Source: an uncultured Variovorax sp. | GTDB taxonomy: Bacteria; Pseudomonadota; Gammaproteobacteria; Burkholderiales; Burkholderiaceae | Assembly (NCBI GenBank): GCA_946478645.1 | Contig: CAMLCW010000089.1 | Coordinates: 1-14,838, forward strand | Reading direction: 5' to 3' | Length of the DNA stretch: 14,838 bases | Part shown: positions 7,179 to 14,838 of the stretch, piece after piece | How the letters are laid out: every line of letters starts with the position of its first letter | Position numbering within the stretch: position 1 is the first letter of the stretch | The notes under the pieces: model-generated | What the model was told of the DNA's origin: nothing | The model's database searches: none | What the model saw: the letters and a program-made list of their open reading frames with translations, nothing else | Made by a program: the position numbers and the translations under genes

Positions 7179-8923
7179 GCCGCCGCAGCGTCCGCTACAC
7201 CACCAGCCCCTTGCTCGCGAGCAAGACGCCGGTCTGGCGCAGCAAGTTCATCGTCGCGAGCATCGCGTTCGGCTTCCTCGTGCTGGCGGGACGGGCCGCC
7301 TACGTGCAGGTGTTCAACAACAGCTTCTTCCAGCGCCAGGGCGAGGTCCGCTTCGCCCGCACGCTCGAGCTGCCGGCCAACCGCGGCCGCATCCTCGACC
7401 GCAATGGCCTGATCCTCGCGTCGAGCGTGGTGGCGCCGAGCATCTGGGCCATTCCGGAAGACATCGAGCGCAGCGACCCTGACGTGCGCGCCAAGCTCCG
7501 GCAAGTGGCCAAGCTGCTCGAGATGTCGCAGAAGGACTTCGACAAGAAGCTCGAGGACGAGGACAAGACCTTCGTCTGGGTCAAGCGCCAGGTCGACGAG
7601 CCGATCGCCAAGCAGATTGCCGCGCTCAACATCAAGGGGCTCTACCAGCGCAAGGAATACAAGCGCGAGTACCCCGAGGGAGAGGCCGCGGCGCACGTGG
7701 TGGGTTTCACCAATGTCGAGGACAACGGCCAGGAAGGCATCGAGCTGGCCTTCAACAAGGAGCTTGCCGGCAAGGCCGGCTCGCGCCGCGTCATCAAGGA
7801 CCGCCTGGGCCGCGTGGTCGAGGGCGTGGGCGAGCAGGTGCCGCCGGTCGACGGCAAGGACATCCAGCTCAGCGTCGACAGCAAGGTGCAGTTCTTCGCT
7901 TACCAGAAGCTGCGCGACGCGGTGACCGCGCGCAAGGCCAAGGCCGGCAGCGTGGTGGTGCTGGACGCCGTCACGGGCGAAGTGCTGGCCCTGGCCAACT
8001 ATCCGAGCTACGTGCCCGACAAGCGCCAGAACCTCACGGGCGAGCAGCTGCGCAACCGCGCGCTCACCGACACCTTCGAGCCCGGCTCGACGATGAAGCC
8101 GATCACGGTCGCCATGGCGCTCGAGGCGGGGCGCATCAAGCCCTCGACGCTGATCGAGACCGGCCCGGGCCGCTACCAGATCGGCGGCTTCACCATCAGC
8201 GACACGCACAACTACGGCACGCTCACCGTCGAGGGCGTGATCCAGAAGTCGAGCAACGTGGGCGCGCTCAAGATCGCGCAGAAGATGACGCCGCACGAGA
8301 TGTGGGACACCTACACCGCACTCGGCTACGGGCAGAAGCCGCAGATCCGGTTCCCGGGCGCGGTGAGCGGGCGGCTGCGGCCCTGGAAGACCTGGAAGCC
8401 GGTCGAGCAGGCGACCATGGCGTACGGCTACGGCCTGTCGGCGTCGCTGTTTCAAATGACGCATTCGTACACCGCGTTCGCGCACGACGGCGCCATCATT
8501 CCCACCACCATCCTGAAGAACTCCGAGCCGGCGGTGGGCGTGCAGGTGTTCTCGGCGGCGAACGCGCAGGCGGTCCGCAAGATGCTGCAGATGGCCACGG
8601 GGCCGGGCGGCACCGGCACGCGTGCGCAGACCGTCGGCTACTCGGTCGGCGGCAAGTCGGGCACCGCGCACAAGCAGGTCGGCAAGGGCTATGCGAGCAA
8701 CAAGTACCGCGCCTGGTTCACGGGCATGGCGCCGATCGACAAGCCGCGCATCATCGTCGGCGTGATGATCGACGAGCCGAGCGACGGCCAGTACTACGGC
8801 GGCCTGGCCGCTGCGCCGGTCTTCAGCGAAGTCGTGCAGCAGACCTTGCGCATGATGAACGTGCCGCCCGACCTCGCGGTCAAACCGCTGGTGGTGACCG
8901 AAGGCGTCGCCGAGAGCTTCTGA
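7175..8923 (+). CDS. ftsI: septal peptidoglycan transpeptidase FtsI (PBP3)
   Basis: FtsI cross-links septal peptidoglycan and is a beta-lactam target. The product has 582 residues (588 in E. coli). A single membrane anchor lies at about 24-42 (KFIVASIAFGFLVLAGRAAYV). The class B dimerisation domain follows, with RGRILDRNG near 70 and GIELAFNKEL near 190. The transpeptidase domain has all three motifs: S305-T-M-K308 (nucleophile S305), S359-S-N361 and K494-S-G496 in GGKSGTAHK. The ATG overlaps the ftsL stop. murE starts 2 bp after its stop. Confidence 0.97.
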   Translation: MSRRSVRYTTSPLLASKTPVWRSKFIVASIAFGFLVLAGRAAYVQVFNNSFFQRQGEVRFARTLELPANRGRILDRNGLILASSVVAPSIWAIPEDIERSDPDVRAKLRQVAKLLEMSQKDFDKKLEDEDKTFVWVKRQVDEPIAKQIAALNIKGLYQRKEYKREYPEGEAAAHVVGFTNVEDNGQEGIELAFNKELAGKAGSRRVIKDRLGRVVEGVGEQVPPVDGKDIQLSVDSKVQFFAYQKLRDAVTARKAKAGSVVVLDAVTGEVLALANYPSYVPDKRQNLTGEQLRNRALTDTFEPGSTMKPITVAMALEAGRIKPSTLIETGPGRYQIGGFTISDTHNYGTLTVEGVIQKSSNVGALKIAQKMTPHEMWDTYTALGYGQKPQIRFPGAVSGRLRPWKTWKPVEQATMAYGYGLSASLFQMTHSYTAFAHDGAIIPTTILKNSEPAVGVQVFSAANAQAVRKMLQMATGPGGTGTRAQTVGYSVGGKSGTAHKQVGKGYASNKYRAWFTGMAPIDKPRIIVGVMIDEPSDGQYYGGLAAAPVFSEVVQQTLRMMNVPPDLAVKPLVVTEGVAESF

Positions 8924-8925
8924 GC

Positions 8926-10491
8926 ATGCTGACATTCACATCCCCCCCGATCGCCGCGCAATGGCTCAAGGAGCGCGTGCGGGGTGCGCTGCATGCCGAC
9001 AGCCGGCCGGTGGGCGCGGGCGACGGTTTCATCGCCTGGCCCGGCGCGGCCACCGACGGTCGCCGGCATGTGGCAGCGGCGCTCGCACAGGGTGCGGCGG
9101 CCTGCCTGGTCGAGCATGAGGGCATCGAGGCCTTCGGTTTCGACCGGGCCGGATTCGGCGACCGCATCGCGAGCTACCCGGGCCTCAAGGCGGCCACCGG
9201 CCCGATCGCCGCCGCCTTCTACGACCACCCCTCGGCCGCGCTCGAGGTGCTGGCCGTGACCGGCACCAACGGCAAGACCTCGACCGCGTGGTGGCTGGCC
9301 GAGGCGCTGGGCACGCTGGCCGTGCCCGGCGGCGTGCGCGCACCGCGGCTCGACGGCACGCCCGAGCGCGCGGTGCCCTCGCCCTGCGCGGTGATGGGCA
9401 CGCTCGGCATCGGCGTGCCGCCGTCGCTCGCCTACACCGGGCTCACCACGCCCGATCCGGTGATGATGCAGCGCGAGCTCCGCGCGCTGGTCGCGCGCGG
9501 CTTCGGCGCCTGCGCCATCGAGGCTTCGTCGATCGGCATTGCCGAGCGTCGCCTCGACGGCGCGCGCATTGCGGTGGCGGTGTTCACCAATTTCACCCAG
9601 GACCATCTCGACTACCACGGCAGCATGGAGGCCTACTGGGAGGCCAAGGCCGAGCTGTTCCGCTGGCCCGGCCTGCGCGCCGCGGTCATCAACATCGACG
9701 ACGTGCACGGCGCCAGCCTGTGCGCGAACCTGATCGACGGCGGCATCGGCGCGCTCGACGTCTGGACCGTCTCGGCCGCGGGCAAGCCGGCGCGGCTGGT
9801 GGCACGCGACGTCGGCCACGACGCCGAGGGGCTGGAATTCTCGGTGGCCGAGCAGGGCGGCGACGGCGTCGAGCACCTGGCGACCGGATTGATCGGCCAG
9901 TACAACGTGGCCAACCTGCTCGGCGTGCTCGGCACGCTGCGCGCGCTGGGCCTGTCGCTGGCAGAAGCGGTGGCCGCCTGCGCCGGGCTCACCAGCGTGC
10001 CGGGCCGCATGGAGCGCGTGCGCTTCGACGGCGATGCGCCGCTCGCGGTGGTCGACTACGCCCACACGCCCGACGCGCTCGACAAGGCCCTCGCCGGCCT
10101 GCGCCCGCTCGCACAGCAGCGCGGCGGCGCGCTCTGGTGCGTGTTCGGCTGCGGCGGCGACCGCGACGCCGTCAAGCGGCCGATGATGGCCGCCGTGGCC
10201 GAGCGCCAGGCCGACCACGTGGTCGTGACCAGCGACAACCCGCGCAGCGAAAGCCCCGACGCGATCATCAGCCAGGTGCTGCGCGGCCTGTCGCGCCCCG
10301 AAGCCGCCCGCGTGCAGCCCGACCGCGCGGCCGCCATCGCCGAGGCCATCGCCGACGCCGCGCCGCAGGACGTGGTGCTGCTGGCCGGCAAGGGCCACGA
10401 GGCCTGGCAGGAGATCGCCGGCCAGCGCATTCCGTTCTCCGACCGCAGCCATGCGTTCGACGCGCTCGCGCAGCGAGGGGGCGCACGATGA
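8926..10491 (+). CDS. murE: UDP-MurNAc-L-alanyl-D-glutamate--2,6-diaminopimelate ligase MurE
   Basis: MurE adds the third residue of the peptidoglycan stem peptide in the cytoplasm. The product has 521 residues (495 in E. coli). The ATP loop is GTNGKTS at 113-119; DHLDYHG at 226-232 leads to the lysine that is carbamylated in Mur ligases, K241. D437-N-P-R440 is the motif for meso-diaminopimelate, so the cell wall should be of the usual Gram-negative type. HTPDALDKAL and LLAGKGHE are typical C-domain segments. A loop at about 130-152 (VPGGVRAPRLDGTPE) is longer than in E. coli, and I203 in SSIGI replaces the histidine of E. coli SSHGL. The stop overlaps the murF start by 4 bp. Confidence 0.96.
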   Translation: MLTFTSPPIAAQWLKERVRGALHADSRPVGAGDGFIAWPGAATDGRRHVAAALAQGAAACLVEHEGIEAFGFDRAGFGDRIASYPGLKAATGPIAAAFYDHPSAALEVLAVTGTNGKTSTAWWLAEALGTLAVPGGVRAPRLDGTPERAVPSPCAVMGTLGIGVPPSLAYTGLTTPDPVMMQRELRALVARGFGACAIEASSIGIAERRLDGARIAVAVFTNFTQDHLDYHGSMEAYWEAKAELFRWPGLRAAVINIDDVHGASLCANLIDGGIGALDVWTVSAAGKPARLVARDVGHDAEGLEFSVAEQGGDGVEHLATGLIGQYNVANLLGVLGTLRALGLSLAEAVAACAGLTSVPGRMERVRFDGDAPLAVVDYAHTPDALDKALAGLRPLAQQRGGALWCVFGCGGDRDAVKRPMMAAVAERQADHVVVTSDNPRSESPDAIISQVLRGLSRPEAARVQPDRAAAIAEAIADAAPQDVVLLAGKGHEAWQEIAGQRIPFSDRSHAFDALAQRGGAR

Positions 10492-11933
10492 GCGTAGCAA
10501 CGCCCCTGATGCTCACGCTGGCGCAGGCACAGCAGTGGATTCCCGGTGCACGCCTGGTGGGCGACGGCGCCACCACGGTCGCGCGCGTGCACACCGACAC
10601 CCGCACCCTTGCCGCGGGCGACCTGTTCGTGGCGCTCAAGGGCGAGCGCTTCGACGCCAACGACTTCCTCGCCGATGCCAAGGCCGGCGGCGCCGTCGCG
10701 GCCATCGCGCACCGTGGCCTCGAGGCCGCGGGCCTCGCCGGCCTCGAGGTGCCCGACACGCTTGCCGCGCTGGGCGCGCTGGCTGCGGGCTGGCGCGCGC
10801 AGTTCGACCTGCCGCTGATCGCGGTGACCGGCAGCAACGGCAAGACCACCGTCACGCAGATGATTGCGTCGATCCTGGTCGCATTCCGCGGCGAGCGCGC
10901 GCTCGCGACGGCCGGCAACTTCAACAACGAGATCGGCGTCCCGCTGACGCTGCTGCGCCTGCGTCCATCGCACCAGCATGCGGTGGTCGAACTCGGCATG
11001 AACCATCCGGGCGAGATCGCGCGGCTCGCCGCCATCGCGCGCCCGACGATCGCGCTGGTCAACAACGCGCAGCGCGAGCACCTCGAATTCATGGCCACGG
11101 TCGACGCCGTGGCGCGCGAGAACGGCGCCGTGTTCGCGGCGCTGCCCGCCGAGGGCTGCGCGGTGTTCCCGCACGCCGACACCTTCGCCGGCCTCTGGAC
11201 CGAGATGGCGAACGAGGGTGCGGCGCGCCGCAGCATGCGCTTCGGCGAAGAGCCCGAGGCCGACGTTTCGCTCGCAGGCGCCGAGTGGCGCCACGGCGCC
11301 TGGCAGGTCCGCATCCGCACGCCGCAGGGGGCGTTCGATGCGCGCCTGCAGATCGCCGGGCGCCACAACGTGGTCAACGCGCTCGCGGCCACCGCCTGCG
11401 CGCTTGCGGCCGGCGTGCCGATCGATGCCATCGCGGCGGGCCTTTCGGCCTTCGTGCCTGTGAAGGGCCGCTCGCGCGCGAGCGCGGTCGTGCTCCCGGG
11501 CGGGCATTCGCTCACGCTGGTGGACGACAGCTACAACGCCAACCCCGACTCGGTGCGCGCAGCGATCGACGTGCTCGCCGCGCTGCCCGGACCGCGCCTG
11601 CTGGTGCTCGGCGACATGGGCGAGGTCGGTGACCGCGCGGCCGAGTTCCACGCCGAGATGGGCGACTGGGCGCGGCAGCGCGGCATCGAGGCCCTGTATG
11701 CGCTCGGCGCCGAATCCGCGCACAGCATCGCGGCCTTCGGCGGCAGCGCCGACGACGGCCGGCATTTCGCCGACGCCGATGTGCTCGACGCCGCCGTGCG
11801 CGCGCGCCTGCCGCAGGTGGCGAGCGTGCTCGTGAAGGGCTCGCGCTTCATGAAGATGGAGCGGGTGGTCCGCACGATCGAGCAGACGGCAGCAACGACA
11901 ACAACGACAACAACGCAAGGAGGCCGGTCATGA
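10488..11933 (+). CDS. murF: UDP-MurNAc-tripeptide--D-alanyl-D-alanine ligase MurF
   Basis: MurF adds D-Ala-D-Ala to finish the UDP-MurNAc-pentapeptide. The product has 481 residues (452 in E. coli). ATP loop: GSNGKTT at 115-121. [20 protein letters not shown] and the C-domain YNANPDS (349-355) with [11 protein letters not shown] are MurF signatures. The substrate-binding N-domain includes the [20 protein letters not shown] region. The C-terminus is odd: after RTIEQTAA it has seven threonines in a row (470-476), then QGGRS. The DNA encoding the last residues also holds a perfect AAGGAGG, so the tail may be kept partly for its nucleotide sequence. ATG 10488 overlaps the murE stop. Confidence 0.96.
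   Translation: MSVATPLMLTLAQAQQWIPGARLVGDGATTVARVHTDTRTLAAGDLFVALKGERFDANDFLADAKAGGAVAAIAHRGLEAAGLAGLEVPDTLAALGALAAGWRAQFDLPLIAVTGSNGKTTVTQMIASILVAFRGERALATAGNFNNEIGVPLTLLRLRPSHQHAVVELGMNHPGEIARLAAIARPTIALVNNAQREHLEFMATVDAVARENGAVFAALPAEGCAVFPHADTFAGLWTEMANEGAARRSMRFGEEPEADVSLAGAEWRHGAWQVRIRTPQGAFDARLQIAGRHNVVNALAATACALAAGVPIDAIAAGLSAFVPVKGRSRASAVVLPGGHSLTLVDDSYNANPDSVRAAIDVLAALPGPRLLVLGDMGEVGDRAAEFHAEMGDWARQRGIEALYALGAESAHSIAAFGGSADDGRHFADADVLDAAVRARLPQVASVLVKGSRFMKMERVVRTIEQTAATTTTTTTQGGRS
11895..11915 (+). repeat. nine-base repeat encoding a threonine run
   Basis: ACGACAACA occurs twice in tandem, followed by ACG, at the end of murF. It encodes seven threonines. Such a short A-rich tandem repeat could gain or lose units of nine bases without breaking the frame, and it makes the start region of the next open frames less structured. 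Confidence 0.6.
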
Positions 11934-11962
11934 CGCATGCACCTGGCAACACCCCATGCTGA
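11917..11962 (+). CDS. possible ten-codon coupling ORF between murF and mraY
   Basis: A perfect Shine-Dalgarno AAGGAGG (11917-11923) stands six bases before ATG 11930. That ATG overlaps the murF stop (ATGA). The frame reads [10 protein letters not shown] and stops at TGA 11960-11962. The last A of that stop is the first base of ATG 11962, the third codon of mraY as annotated (TGATG). The frame differs from that of mraY. The region's best ribosome site therefore serves this mini-ORF rather than mraY. A role as a coupling or leader peptide is inferred; the ORF itself spans 11930-11962. Confidence 0.4.
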
Positions 11963-13134
11963 TGAGCCTGGCCCAATGGCTGCAGACGATTTCGCCCGAG
12001 TTCGGGTTCCTGCGCGTCTTCCAGTACCTGACGTTCCGCGCGCTCATGGCCGCGCTGACCGCGCTGGTGGTCGGCCTGGTGGCCGGCCCCTACGTGATCC
12101 GGCGCCTCACGGCGCTCAAGATCGGCCAGCCGGTGCGCGGCTACGGCATGGAGACGCACCTCACCAAGAGCGGCACGCCCACGATGGGCGGCGTGCTGGT
12201 GCTGTTCGCCATCTCCTTCGCCACGCTGCTGTGGTTCGACCTCTCCAACCGCTTCGTCTGGATCGTGCTCTGGGTCACGATGGGCTTCGGCGCCATCGGC
12301 TGGGTCGACGACTGGCGCAAGGTGGTGCGCAAGGACCCGGAGGGCATGCGCTCGCGCGAGAAGTACTTCTGGCAGTCGGTGGTCGGCCTGATCGCGGGCT
12401 TCTACCTGCTGTTCAGCATCTCGGAAAGCTCCAATTGGCGCGTGCTGCAGCTGTTCTTCGCCTGGGTGCAGTCGGGCTTCGACCTCGACTTTCCGCCCAA
12501 GATCAACCTGCTGGTGCCGTTCTTCAAGGAAGTGAGCTATCCGCTCGGCGGCATCGGCTTCGTGATCCTGACCTACCTGGTGATCGTGGGCGCGAGCAAC
12601 GCGGTCAACCTGACCGACGGCCTCGACGGGCTCGCGATCATGCCCGTGGTGATGGTCGGCTCGGCACTGGGCGTGTTCGCCTACGTCACCGGCAGCGCCG
12701 TGTACTCGAAGTACCTGCTGTTCCCCAGCATCCCGGGCTCGGGCGAACTGCTGGTGTTCTGCGCGGCCATGGCGGGCGCGGGCCTCGCATTCCTCTGGTT
12801 CAACACCCATCCCGCGCAGGTCTTCATGGGCGACGTGGGCGCGCTGGCGCTCGGCGGCGCGCTCGGCACCATCGCGGTGATCGTGCGCCAGGAGATCGTG
12901 TTCTTCGTGATGGGCGGCATCTTCGTGGTCGAGGCGATCTCGGTGATGGCGCAGGTCACCTACTTCAAATACACCAAGAAGCGCTTCGGCGAAGGCCGCC
13001 GCGTGCTCAAGATGGCGCCGCTGCACCATCACTTCGAGAAGAGCGGCTGGCGCGAGACGCAGGTGGTGGTGCGCTTCTGGATCATCACGATGCTGCTGTG
13101 CCTCGTGGGCCTTTCCACGCTGAAGCTGCGCTGA
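11956..13134 (+). CDS. mraY: phospho-MurNAc-pentapeptide transferase MraY
   Basis: MraY is the integral membrane enzyme that moves phospho-MurNAc-pentapeptide onto undecaprenyl phosphate to make lipid I. The product has 392 residues (360 in E. coli) with about ten membrane segments. Catalytic and magnesium-site motifs are present: D118-D119 in [16 protein letters not shown] at 218-225, FMGDVG at 290-295, and H357-H-H359 in [20 protein letters not shown] near 68-80 is the cytoplasmic loop conserved in the family. ATG 11956 gives [10 protein letters not shown], like related proteins as I recall them; ATG 11962 would give MSLAQWLQ and is coupled to the preceding mini-ORF. Neither has its own Shine-Dalgarno. 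Confidence 0.96.
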   Translation: MLMSLAQWLQTISPEFGFLRVFQYLTFRALMAALTALVVGLVAGPYVIRRLTALKIGQPVRGYGMETHLTKSGTPTMGGVLVLFAISFATLLWFDLSNRFVWIVLWVTMGFGAIGWVDDWRKVVRKDPEGMRSREKYFWQSVVGLIAGFYLLFSISESSNWRVLQLFFAWVQSGFDLDFPPKINLLVPFFKEVSYPLGGIGFVILTYLVIVGASNAVNLTDGLDGLAIMPVVMVGSALGVFAYVTGSAVYSKYLLFPSIPGSGELLVFCAAMAGAGLAFLWFNTHPAQVFMGDVGALALGGALGTIAVIVRQEIVFFVMGGIFVVEAISVMAQVTYFKYTKKRFGEGRRVLKMAPLHHHFEKSGWRETQVVVRFWIITMLLCLVGLSTLKLR

Positions 13135-13139
13135 GAACC

Positions 13140-13151
13140 GACAGACAGACA
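13140..13151 (+). repeat. GACA triplicate before the murD start
   Basis: Three GACA units run straight into GATG of the murD start. There is no Shine-Dalgarno-like purine run, so murD may depend on coupling with mraY or on an unstructured start region. Three units are too few to suggest phase variation. Confidence 0.5.
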
Positions 13152-13152
13152 G

Positions 13153-14838
13153 ATGCGGCACCTCAAAGACCTCCCCGTCCTGATCCTCGGCCTCGGCGCG
13201 TCCGGGCTGGCGATGGCGCGCTGGTGCGCGCGCCACGGCGCGGTCGTGACCGTGGCCGACACGCGCGAAGCGCCCGCGGCGCTCGAAACGCTGAGGGCGG
13301 AACTGCCCGGCGTGGTCTTCGTCGGCGGACCGTTCTCGGCCGCGCTGATCGAAGGCACGCCGATCCGCGCCGTCTACCGCTCGCCGGGCCTGTCGCCCGC
13401 GACGCTCGCGCCGGTGCTCGATGCGGCCCGGGCCGTGGGCCTTGCGGTTGGCGGCGAACTCGACCTGTTCGCGCGGGCGCTGCAGGACCTGCGCACGATC
13501 GAGCTGGCCGTGCCCGAGGTGGAGCCCCAGGCCGAAGGCGCGCCGCCGATCGAAGTGCCGCCCGACGTGGCGCAGGCGCAGGTCGAGCTCGCGCTCGAGG
13601 CCACGGAGCCGCCGGCCGCGCCAGAGCAGCCCGAAGCCGCCGCGCTCCCCGAAGCCGACCCGCCCGCTGAGGCGCAGCCGGAGACGGCGGTTCCCGCGCT
13701 TGCCGAAGCGATGCCGCGCGATGCTTCGCTGAGCATGCCCGCTGCACCGCCCGAAGCGCCGGCGCTGCCGGAGGCTGCCGCCACGGGCGAGACGCCTGAA
13801 GCGCACGAGGCGATTCAAGACGCACCCGAAGCGGCCGAAGCGCCCTCCGCGCCCGCCATGCCGACCCCGGCGTCCGGCAAGGCCTACGTCCCCACGGCCG
13901 CACGCGAGGCCGCGGAATTCGTCGCGAAGCTCGCCGAACTCGCCGCCGCCAACCCGGCATCGGCCGCGGTCGAGGAAGAGCCGACCCCGCAACTGCCGCT
14001 GGTGCCGATCGAGGAACCGCCCGCGCCCAAGGGCTACACGCCCGCGGTGCTCGCGGTCACCGGCACCAACGGCAAGACCACCGTCACCGCGCTCACCGGG
14101 CAGCTGGTCGAGCGCGCGGGCCAGACCGTGGCCGTGGCCGGCAACATCGGCCCGACGCTGCTCGACACCCTGAGCGCGCACATCGATGCCGAGACGCTGC
14201 CCGACGTGTGGGTGCTCGAGCTTTCGAGCTTCCAGCTCGACGGCGTGCAGGACTTCGAGCCCACGGCGGCGACGGTGCTCAACCTCACGCAGGACCACCT
14301 CGACTGGCACGGCGACATGAAGGCCTACGCCGCCGCCAAGGCGCGCATCTTCGGCGCCGGGGGTTTGATGATCCTGAACCGCGACGACGACGGCGTGATG
14401 GCGATGCTGCCCGCGCCCGTGCGGGTGAAGCTGCAGCGTCCGCAGGTGCGCACGCACGTGACCTTCGGCGCAGGAATGCCGCAGCGCCCCGGCGACTACG
14501 GCATCGAGCGGCTCAACGGCATGACCTGGCTGGTGCGCGCGCTCGAGGCCGACGAGACGCAGAAGCGCAAGCGCGGCGCGGTCGTCGAGGAAGAGATCTT
14601 CGTGCAGCGTCTGATGCCGGCCGACGCGCTGCGCATCCGCGGCCGCCACAACGCCATGAATGCGCTCGCCGCGCTCGCGCTCGCGAGTGCGGCCGGCTGC
14701 CCGCTCGGCCCGATGCTCTACGGCCTGCGCGAATACCGCGGCGAGCCGCACCGCGTGGAGCCGATCGCGCTGGTCGACGACGTCGAGTACTTCGACGACA
14801 GCAAGGGCACCAACGTCGGCGCCACCGTGGCCGCGCTG
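13153..14838 (+). CDS. murD: UDP-MurNAc-L-alanine--D-glutamate ligase MurD, with long inter-domain insertion; 3' end missing
   Basis: MurD adds D-glutamate to UDP-MurNAc-L-Ala. The window holds 562 codons and ends before any stop; E. coli MurD has 438 residues in all. Residues 1-113 are the substrate-binding domain, with [12 protein letters not shown] and SPGLSP, ending in [11 protein letters not shown]. Residues 114 to about 292 are an insertion of Ala, Pro and Glu ([19 protein letters not shown] is typical), with no cysteine and little hydrophobic core. The ATPase domain then resumes at [12 protein letters not shown] (loop 304-310), and [28 protein letters not shown] and [14 protein letters not shown] are all as expected. 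The C-domain begins at [10 protein letters not shown], and [10 protein letters not shown] is intact. The start is ATG 13153, 18 bp after the mraY stop. The reading frame runs through the insertion without a break, so it is not a frameshift. Confidence 0.95.
   Translation, partial: MRHLKDLPVLILGLGASGLAMARWCARHGAVVTVADTREAPAALETLRAELPGVVFVGGPFSAALIEGTPIRAVYRSPGLSPATLAPVLDAARAVGLAVGGELDLFARALQDLRTIELAVPEVEPQAEGAPPIEVPPDVAQAQVELALEATEPPAAPEQPEAAALPEADPPAEAQPETAVPALAEAMPRDASLSMPAAPPEAPALPEAAATGETPEAHEAIQDAPEAAEAPSAPAMPTPASGKAYVPTAAREAAEFVAKLAELAAANPASAAVEEEPTPQLPLVPIEEPPAPKGYTPAVLAVTGTNGKTTVTALTGQLVERAGQTVAVAGNIGPTLLDTLSAHIDAETLPDVWVLELSSFQLDGVQDFEPTAATVLNLTQDHLDWHGDMKAYAAAKARIFGAGGLMILNRDDDGVMAMLPAPVRVKLQRPQVRTHVTFGAGMPQRPGDYGIERLNGMTWLVRALEADETQKRKRGAVVEEEIFVQRLMPADALRIRGRHNAMNALAALALASAAGCPLGPMLYGLREYRGEPHRVEPIALVDDVEYFDDSKGTNVGATVAAL

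Noticed and set aside
8302..8925. Extension of the murE frame upstream into ftsI
   Set aside because: The frame happens to be open inside ftsI; the MurE family N-terminus begins at ATG 8926, two bases after the ftsI stop.
11937..13670. A 577-codon plus-strand frame overlapping mraY and murD
   Set aside because: It is an out-of-frame shadow, rich in Arg, Gly and Ala, that resembles no protein family; the mraY and murD frames explain the region.
11848..14751. A 967-codon open frame on the minus strand opposite mraY and murD
   Set aside because: It lies fully antisense to genes with complete catalytic motifs, its translation is His/Arg/Gly-rich low-complexity sequence, and long antisense frames are normal in DNA with G/C-rich third positions. 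The same applies to 3843-5288, 6926-8935, 8794-10500 and 10056-11918.

Overview
The window is chromosomal core DNA from a high-GC betaproteobacterium. It is most likely a member of the Comamonadaceae, close to Variovorax. The evidence is the G/C-rich third codon positions, the betaproteobacterial form of DksA (one cysteine left in the zinc-finger positions), the gene order hslV-hslU-mraZ, and the sequences of the division genes. All supported genes lie on the plus strand. I found no mobile element, tRNA, rRNA, CRISPR array or phage gene.

Layout. (1) 1-167 is the 3' end of a CobW-type metal-chaperone GTPase gene. (2) 168-438 is a leader region carrying a series of inverted repeats. (3) 439-1425 is dksA, whose product has a long Ala/Lys/Pro-rich, histone-H1-like N-terminal extension. 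(4) 1426-1619 is non-coding and holds a nested inverted repeat and a hairpin. (5) 1620-3272 encodes a 550-residue protein with a helical-repeat region and two STAS-like segments. (6) 3334-5210 is hslVU, the ATP-dependent HslUV protease, with a good sigma-32-like promoter at its very start and a strong hairpin after it. (7) 5211-5477 is the control region of the division and cell wall (dcw) cluster. It holds an inverted repeat flanked by imperfect direct repeats, an extended -10 promoter, and four AGTG repeats phased every 10 bp that look like the MraZ operator. (8) 5478 to the end is the dcw cluster: mraZ, rsmH, ftsL, ftsI, murE, murF, mraY and murD, the last cut by the window edge.

The dcw genes are packed with 1-21 bp gaps or 4-bp ATGA overlaps, and I see no internal promoter or terminator, so they are probably one transcript controlled by MraZ at 5366-5430. 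RsmH methylates 16S rRNA. FtsL and FtsI belong to the divisome. MurD, MurE and MurF build the UDP-MurNAc-pentapeptide, and MraY transfers it to the lipid carrier to give lipid I.

The points most worth a second look are: a ten-codon open frame with the best Shine-Dalgarno sequence of the region, bridging murF and mraY; an insertion of about 180 Ala/Pro/Glu-rich residues between domains 1 and 2 of MurD; the RpoH-type promoter that would make hslV mRNA leaderless or nearly so; the MraZ operator; and the unusual dksA leader and tail. No wholly new multi-gene system is evident; this is mostly a housekeeping region with unusual details.
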